Origin: 54-19 sp038210655
Lineage (GTDB): Bacteria; Chloroflexota; Chloroflexia; Chloroheliales; Chloroheliaceae
DNA length: 64,000 nt
Assembly: GCA_038210655.1 (NCBI GenBank)
Contig: JBBQWM010000012.1
Span: 62,001 to 126,000 of the forward strand
Direction of reading: 5' to 3'
Made by a program: the position numbers and the translations under genes. Positions 60,359 through 64,000 of this stretch are shown piece by piece. Under the pieces are notes generated by a model that had not been told where the DNA came from, did not search any database, and saw only the letters and a program-made list of their open reading frames with translations. Numbering within the stretch: position 1 is the stretch's first letter; each line of letters begins with the position of its first letter.

Positions 60359-61588
60359 TCACTTCTTCGCCACGAATAATTGCCAGGGGAAGCGCCAGGC
60401 GGCGGGAACAGCCGTCTGGTCGGTAATCAGGCCAGTTCCATCGTCGAAAGGCAACATCTCGGCCTGTGAAAAACCAAGTTCGCGTTCCAGTTTTAAGTAA
60501 TCGGTCTCGTTGAATACGCGCATAAAGACTTCGTTATTGCGGCGGGCATGACCATAATAGATAAATTCGCCAAAAGCCCCGCCCGGTGGGTTATGGAAAT
60601 CGAGGTTTACAAAGTAGCCGCCCGGCTTCAAAATGCGATAGACCTCGGCAACGGCTCGCTTGAGTGCGGTTGCCGGGAATTCGTGCGGCATAAACGTGCC
60701 GTGAACCAGATCGAAACTATTATCAGGGTAGTCGAGGTATTCGATATTTTGCTGCGAGTATTTGATGTGCAGACCTTTTTCCTTATTCGTCCGCAAATAG
60801 GCCAGCTTGAGACAGGGCGCGGAGATGTCTACGCCGTAGACCTCGGCTTCGGGGTAGGCCAGCGAGAAAGGATAGGTGCTTTTGCCGATACCGCAACCCC
60901 AGTCGAGGATGCTGGCAAACTGTTTTTCAGGTGCGACCTGCTTGATCGCTGCTGCCAATCGGAAGTGTAAATCATCTTCGTGCAAATGCATGGGGGTAGT
61001 CGTTTTGCGCCCAAACTCGTAGACCAGGCCGGCCAGTTCGTCCGACCAGACTCCGCCGGGGTGCTGGTGAAAATCGACCTGACTATAATAGCGGGGCATC
61101 TCAAGAGTGGGTTGGAGGCGCAACTCGCCGTTGGCGCTGCCTTCGCTGGCGGCGACTTCCAGGGCAGCGGTCAGTTCGACCCGTTGCTTGTCGGCGGTCG
61201 GCGCGATCCCGAACGGCCCGGCATATTTGAGGCGCTGGATATGGCGTTCCAGCCAGCCGTAAAACTGGTAAGTTGGGCGGGGCCGCATCAGCTTTTCCAC
61301 CTCATCGGCGGATTGTGGTGGTTCCGGCAATCTGGCGGCGACTTCCTTATATTCGTCATAAAGCTCGCGGTAGAGCGTGCGCGACCAAAAGAGCTTACTA
61401 CCGAGCAAGAAATCCTGATAGGCTCTGGTAGTTCGGTCGGCCCGCACGACCACTTCTGATTTGAATTCTTTAGCTGCCGCTTTTTCGATTTCCAGAGATG
61501 GAACTGCCATCGTTGGGGTAGGTTGTATCTGCGCGTCCTCAGTGATCTCTTCGATAATAGCGGCTTGTTTTTTATCGGCTACCGTCAT
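60359..61588 (-). CDS. SAM-dependent methyltransferase with long N-terminal region
   Basis: 409 residues. The C-terminal half is a class I methyltransferase: motif I ILDWGCGIGKST (227-238), acidic residue Asp254 (VYGVDIS), DLVHGTFMPHEF and ILKPGGYFVNLDFHNP. The N-terminal 200 residues are helical and not recognized, and include TPMHLHEDDLHFR before the catalytic fold. The acceptor is unknown. Its ATG overlaps the stop of the small gene upstream by four bases (ATGA), so the two proteins are made together. Confidence 0.85.
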   Translation of the reverse strand: MTVADKKQAAIIEEITEDAQIQPTPTMAVPSLEIEKAAAKEFKSEVVVRADRTTRAYQDFLLGSKLFWSRTLYRELYDEYKEVAARLPEPPQSADEVEKLMRPRPTYQFYGWLERHIQRLKYAGPFGIAPTADKQRVELTAALEVAASEGSANGELRLQPTLEMPRYYSQVDFHQHPGGVWSDELAGLVYEFGRKTTTPMHLHEDDLHFRLAAAIKQVAPEKQFASILDWGCGIGKSTYPFSLAYPEAEVYGVDISAPCLKLAYLRTNKEKGLHIKYSQQNIEYLDYPDNSFDLVHGTFMPHEFPATALKRAVAEVYRILKPGGYFVNLDFHNPPGGAFGEFIYYGHARRNNEVFMRVFNETDYLKLERELGFSQAEMLPFDDGTGLITDQTAVPAAWRFPWQLFVAKK

Positions 61589-61866
61589 CGCTTTTTCTCC
61601 TGCCCCAAAACGGGCGCTAAAACACGGGCGACAAAAGCATCTCGTTCGCTGGCCTGGGCTTGCCGTGCTTGTGGGCTGGCCTCATAATTCTCAATCGCGT
61701 CCGGCTTGAATATCCCAGCTTCTTCCAGCAAACTTTCCAGCACTTTGTTGCGATCCCGCAAAATATAAACTTCCGCCGCCAGTGCCATGACGACCCCCAT
61801 CAAGCGGTCGATAGGGCTATCATCTTCGGTTGGGGCGGATTGAGTAAAGAAAAGCTGTTCTTGCAT
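61585..61866 (-). CDS. small conserved-looking protein, first gene of the operon
   Basis: 93 residues, mostly helical, with a heptad-like VVMALAAEVYILRDRNKVLE segment (26-45) and a charged C-terminus. No named family recognized. It begins the minus-strand run, 120 bp after a strong promoter, and overlaps the methyltransferase gene by four bases, so it is likely a subunit or chaperone of that enzyme. GGAAG 5 nt upstream supports the ATG. Confidence 0.65.
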   Translation of the reverse strand: MQEQLFFTQSAPTEDDSPIDRLMGVVMALAAEVYILRDRNKVLESLLEEAGIFKPDAIENYEASPQARQAQASERDAFVARVLAPVLGQEKKR

Positions 61867-61946
61867 ACGCTTCCGCTTTCACAATTGACTTGAAAAGATG
61901 CGAGGTTTTCTTTTGGCTGATGCGTTGCTAACGATTAGAGACCGTC

Positions 61947-61987
61947 TTGTTCCACCAAATGGAACGTTATTCGAGCAGGTGGAACAA
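61947..61987 (-). promoter_or_regulatory. three-half-site operator overlapping the promoter
   Basis: GTTCCA-N5-TGGAAC (61949-61965) is a perfect dyad, and a third TGGAAC half-site lies at 61980-61985, 20 bp from the second. The outer TTGTTCCACC (61947-61956) and GGTGGAACAA (61978-61987) are also exact inverted repeats. The site covers the expected start point and touches the -10 box, as a repressor site would. Confidence 0.65.
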
Positions 61988-62015
61988 TTTTAGCGTACTA
62001 TTTTTGGTTTGTCAA
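61987..62015 (-). promoter_or_regulatory. sigma-70 promoter of the transporter/bicupin operon
   Basis: On the minus strand perfect TTGACA (62010-62015), 17 bp, TAAAAT (61987-61992). The start point would be near 61980 with a leader of about 115 nt to ATG 61866. Nothing else was found in the 334-bp spacer up to the HEAT gene. Confidence 0.7.
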
Positions 62016-62200
62016 TTCTTTTTGGCGATTTGCGGTTTAAGATGCACAAAATCTCTACCCGGTTTATTATAGCCTCCGAAGCTTATACCTTTCAACTAAA
62101 GGAGAATAGCAGTCAAGAAAATCTTCAATTAGGCAAGAGTGTAATAACGAATTTCAGGCTGACATTGCGGGACATTTTGAGTGGGATTTAGTCATAACCA

Positions 62201-63568
62201 ATGAATAATACTTTGATTACACAAAAAGTTGAAGCCCTAATCCAAGCTCTCAAAGACGAAGATAGCAAGGTTAGAAACAAAGCTGGCTGGGATTTGCAAG
62301 AGCTTTTTGATATACAAGCGATTGAACCTCTTATAAACGCTCTTACTGATGACGATGCGGTTGTAAGATTGTGGATTACCAGAGCCTTAAGTAAGCTCCC
62401 TGATTCTAGAGCCACTATACCGCTTGCTAATTTGCTTAACGATGAAAATGAAGAAATACGAGCTTATGCTGCTACTGCATTAGGTAATATTAGAGACCCA
62501 CAAGCTACTCTGGCACTGATCCAGGCTCTGAAAGACGTAAATGACAATGTGCGTGGGGAAGCGGCAGAGGCTTTAGGTAAAATCGGCAATCCTATCGCAA
62601 TTAAGGCTCTCGTAAATGTGTTTGAGGATCAAAATAGCACAGTGCGCTTTGAGGCGGCCAATTCTTTAGTTAAGTTGGGAGACAACCGAGGTTTCGATCT
62701 ACTTATTACTTTGCTTCAAGATAAAGATAGCGATGTCCGAATTTTCACAACTGAAACGCTTGGTCGGTTAGGTGATCCACGAGCGGTAGAGCCTCTTATT
62801 AACTTACTTGGAGACCAAGACAATGTTGTACGTTGTATGGCAGCTGATGCGCTAGAAAGTCTAAAAGATAGACGAGCCTTTAACCCACTTTTACTTTTAC
62901 TAGAAGATCAAGATAAAGATATGCAATGTAAGGCAATTAGAACTTTAGGCTTTATTGGAGATACACGCGCTATTAATATTCTTGCCAACTTTCTGGATTC
63001 TACCGATAGCGAAATACGACTTGCTTCTGCTATAGGCTTGAGCCAATTTAAGGATGAACGTGCCTTAGAAGTGCTTATTAGCTTGCTTAAAGATAAAGAA
63101 CCTTCTATACGTCAGGCTGTCGCTGCTGAACTGGGTTATCTAGGCGATAGGCGGGCGGTAGAACCTCTCATACAAGCTCTACAAGATAAATACGATTTTG
63201 TACGTGGTTGTGCTGTCACTTCTTTGGGTCAACTTGGTGATAAGCGGGCGTTGGAGCCACTTATTCAAATAGTTATGACTGACCCAACCTATGTCAAGTC
63301 GCGGGCAGCAGAAGCTTTAGGTGAACTTGGAGATAGCCACGCGGTTGACGCTCTTGTTGTAATGCTGAAAAGTGATGATCCCCCAGAACGGTTTTGGGCT
63401 GTCAAAGCTTTAGGCAACATAGGAGATGCCAGAGCCTTAGTCGCCCTATCCTTTGTAGAACAAAATGACACAGGTCTGCTTGTGAATAGTGGTAGTATAA
63501 GTGGGACTGCCAGTCAAGCTATAAAGCGTATCAAGCAACGAATAAAGGAGAAAGGGCCAAATGTCTGA
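62201..63568 (+). CDS. HEAT-repeat protein
   Basis: 455 residues made of about 13-14 HEAT (PBS-lyase-type) repeats of some 31 residues each, for example DPQATLALIQALKDVNDNVR and DPRAVEPLINLLGDQDNVVR. Such solenoids bind proteins; some relatives act on phycobilins, which is not suggested here. The gene is distinctly AT-rich compared with the CoA-transferase gene that overlaps its 3' end by eight bases, suggesting a different origin. No good ribosome site precedes ATG 62201. Confidence 0.88.
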   Translation: MNNTLITQKVEALIQALKDEDSKVRNKAGWDLQELFDIQAIEPLINALTDDDAVVRLWITRALSKLPDSRATIPLANLLNDENEEIRAYAATALGNIRDPQATLALIQALKDVNDNVRGEAAEALGKIGNPIAIKALVNVFEDQNSTVRFEAANSLVKLGDNRGFDLLITLLQDKDSDVRIFTTETLGRLGDPRAVEPLINLLGDQDNVVRCMAADALESLKDRRAFNPLLLLLEDQDKDMQCKAIRTLGFIGDTRAINILANFLDSTDSEIRLASAIGLSQFKDERALEVLISLLKDKEPSIRQAVAAELGYLGDRRAVEPLIQALQDKYDFVRGCAVTSLGQLGDKRALEPLIQIVMTDPTYVKSRAAEALGELGDSHAVDALVVMLKSDDPPERFWAVKALGNIGDARALVALSFVEQNDTGLLVNSGSISGTASQAIKRIKQRIKEKGPNV

Positions 63569-64000
63569 AGCAGACGACTTTGAGAACAGTGGGGGCGAAA
63601 AGCCCCAAAAGAAGCCGTTTACCTACCGTGATACGTTGCCGCTCAATGTCGAGGTGAATGTACAGCCTTACCCGTCCGCGCCACCACCTCCGCCTATCCC
63701 GGTCGCGGAGGACGACGACCCGCGCACCTCGAAAGTACTTGACATAAGCGAAGCGGTCAGTCGTTATGTGCCGGACGGGATCGAGAGCCTTGCGATTGGC
63801 GGGATGCACATGCACAATAACCCGATGGCTTTGATTCGGGAGATCGTGCGCCAGAAAAAGCGGATTAAAAGACTGATTACCAGTCCTGCCGCTTGTATCA
63901 ATGCCGATTTGTTGATCGGGGCCGGACTGGTCGAGGAAGTTGTCACAGCTTATATCGGGTTTGAACATTTGGGATTGGCTCCGGCTTTTCGGCGGTTTGC
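63561..64000 (+). CDS. CoA-transferase subunit A-like protein (partial, runs off the window)
   Basis: The first 146 residues only. After a Pro-rich N-terminal stretch (about 1-55), the sequence matches the family I CoA-transferase / glutaconate CoA-transferase subunit A start: SRYVPDGIESLAIGGMHMHN, NPMALIREIVRQKKRIKRL, and INADLLIGAGLVEEVVTAYI. Such enzymes move CoA between carboxylic acids. The ATG at 63561 follows AAAGGAGAAAGG and overlaps the HEAT gene's end by eight bases. Subunit B is expected beyond the window. Confidence 0.8.
   Translation, partial: MSEADDFENSGGEKPQKKPFTYRDTLPLNVEVNVQPYPSAPPPPPIPVAEDDDPRTSKVLDISEAVSRYVPDGIESLAIGGMHMHNNPMALIREIVRQKKRIKRLITSPAACINADLLIGAGLVEEVVTAYIGFEHLGLAPAFRRF

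Noticed and set aside
62009..62191. Plus-strand reading frame of 60 residues before the HEAT gene
   Set aside because: No ribosome site and no similarity; it overlaps the promoter of the minus-strand operon.

Overview
The window most resembles a chromosomal segment of a member of the Chloroflexota. This is inferred from gene content and style: lipoproteins with long Thr/Ala-rich linkers after a Cys-Gly-Asp-(Pro/Ser)-Thr-Ala-Thr start, NADH dehydrogenase subunits, DUF4332 and DUF427 proteins, several large membrane glycosyltransferase-like proteins, and frequent GTG and TTG starts. No rRNA, tRNA, CRISPR array, transposase or phage gene was seen, so the taxonomic call rests on protein style only. 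Most genes are moderately GC-rich. A few islands are visibly AT-richer: 20.6-21.6 kb, 41.5-42.4 kb and 62.0-63.6 kb.

Layout. 0-8 kb: a lone receiver protein, an MFS exporter, a DMT exporter divergent from a LysR regulator, a coupled cluster of two PDZ serine proteases and a LuxR-type regulator with a degenerate receiver, and a nucleotidyltransferase. 8-18 kb: gyrA with its own promoter and terminator, a deoxynucleoside kinase, a predicted C39-like cysteine protease, a secreted GH13 amylase, an M20 peptidase lacking a metal ligand, and a membrane glycosyltransferase. 19-25 kb: the nuoABCDEF operon behind a good sigma-70 promoter, interrupted between nuoC and nuoD by two AT-rich genes that look like an orphan toxin module and a partner. 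25-31 kb: a HEPN pair, moaB, an acyltransferase, DUF427 and a phnDCE transporter. 31-39 kb: a LysM/M23 cell-wall hydrolase divergent from a 1345-residue membrane TPR protein, then a GT87-like protein. 39-49.7 kb: a cyclase-like protein, a nucleoside hydrolase, an XRE/NB-ARC/TPR regulator and two large membrane glycosyltransferases, one with intergenic-type repeats read in frame.

49.8-62 kb is a minus-strand run that may work as one unit. From its upstream end it encodes a small protein, a SAM methyltransferase, a bicupin, a DUF4332 protein, a second bicupin, a branched-chain-type ABC importer (binding protein, LivH, a LivM-LivG fusion, LivF, with a Uma2 nuclease gene inserted), a lipocalin-like protein, a GAF protein and a PLP-dependent class V aminotransferase. 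A consensus promoter with an overlapping three-half-site operator precedes it. I read it as a substrate-induced uptake and modification cluster of unknown chemistry, and the best candidate here for an undescribed system. The last 2 kb, on the plus strand, carry a HEAT-repeat gene overlapping the start of a CoA-transferase subunit that runs off the end.

The intergenic DNA is unusually repetitive. It holds two families of REPIN-like double hairpins with matched changes in both arms, several families of heptanucleotide tandem repeats, and a dispersed ACAGGAT-type repeat found next to start codons.
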